15,252 nucleotides of DNA, taken from contig CAILWD010000152.1 in assembly GCA_903837815.1 (NCBI GenBank), forward strand, positions 1 through 15,252. The letters are read 5' to 3'. The notes under the pieces were generated by a model that searched no databases, was not told the DNA's origin, and saw nothing but the letters and a program-made list of their open reading frames with translations. A program made the translations under genes and the position numbers. Positions within the stretch are counted from its first letter, which is position 1, and every line of letters starts with the position of its first letter. Origin of the DNA: an uncultured Chloroflexota bacterium. GTDB taxonomy: Bacteria; Chloroflexota; Anaerolineae; Anaerolineales; Villigracilaceae. Shown piece by piece: positions 15,131-15,252 of the stretch.

Positions 15131-15163
15131 AGCGGAATTACTCCAGCGGGGAATACAATCATT

Positions 15164-15195
15164 CGAGATACGAGATACGAGATACGAGATACGAG
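15164..15195. repeat. Perfect CGAGATA heptamer array, 4.6 copies
   Basis: CGAGATA is repeated four times without change at 15164-15191, followed by a partial CGAG to 15195. It lies 33 bases after the lgt stop codon in non-coding sequence. It is followed ten bases later by a second heptamer array with an unrelated unit. Confidence 0.85.
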
Positions 15196-15205
15196 TTGCC
15201 AATTT

Positions 15206-15238
15206 ACCATTCACCATTCACCATTAACCATTCCCCAT
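15206..15238. repeat. ACCATTC heptamer array, four to five copies
   Basis: ACCATTC, ACCATTC, ACCATTA and ACCATTC occupy 15206-15233 in strict 7-base register, with a decayed fifth unit (CCCAT) to 15238. This array and the preceding one fill most of the gap after lgt up to the right edge of the window. Confidence 0.8.
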
Positions 15239-15252
15239 CATGATAGAAACCC

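Noticed and set aside
15164..15238. Possible CRISPR array or primer-like repeat cluster at the right edge
   Set aside because: The units are only seven bases, directly adjoining, with no unique spacers and no cas gene in the window.
15240..15252. ATG at 15240 as the start of another gene
   Set aside because: Only four codons are visible and the preceding bases are repeat sequence without a ribosome binding site, so nothing supports it.

Overview
The window looks like a chromosomal segment from a bacterium of the phylum Chloroflexota, most likely class Anaerolineae. This is inferred from the protein families and from the architecture of several membrane sensors; no rRNA gene is present to confirm it. 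Almost all of the window is coding. There is no insertion sequence, tRNA, rRNA or CRISPR array that I can support, and no gene-free stretch longer than about 160 bases.

Layout. Bases 1-2144 (+): the tail of a membrane protein (probably LspA), an RluD-type pseudouridine synthase and a low-specificity threonine aldolase, closed by a 13-bp perfect terminator hairpin at 2170-2203. Bases 2247-5441 (-): a very large membrane sensor with three GAF-like regions and a C-terminal HD-GYP cyclic-di-GMP phosphodiesterase domain, convergent with the threonine aldolase. From an extended -10 promoter at 5486-5494 a plus-strand set begins: purine nucleoside phosphorylase, an unknown two-helix membrane protein with an exported beta-type domain, and a GNAT acetyltransferase. 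Next (7811-9727) is a polytopic membrane protein whose cytoplasmic part ends in a helix-turn-helix instead of a kinase. It is followed by a three-S1-domain RNA-binding protein and an FtsK/SpoIIIE DNA translocase. A small DUF433/DUF5615 (VapBC-like) toxin-antitoxin pair with its own near-consensus promoter sits at 13008-13637. The window closes with a CDP-alcohol phosphatidyltransferase translationally coupled to prolipoprotein diacylglyceryl transferase (Lgt).

Functionally the region is mostly housekeeping: ribosome modification and translation (RluD, S1), chromosome segregation (FtsK), nucleotide salvage (PNP), and lipid and lipoprotein maturation (phosphatidyltransferase, Lgt, probably LspA). 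Two unusual signalling membrane proteins are placed among these genes.

The strongest signal not explained by genes is a set of short direct repeats with a strict 7-base period. They lie in the gaps at 61-88, 9727-9747, 10758-10785 and 15164-15238. Each array has a different heptamer, and one heptamer family (AACGTTN) flanks the S1 gene on both sides. The other points of most interest are the membrane-anchored putative transcription regulator and an Lgt whose expected essential histidine is an alanine.
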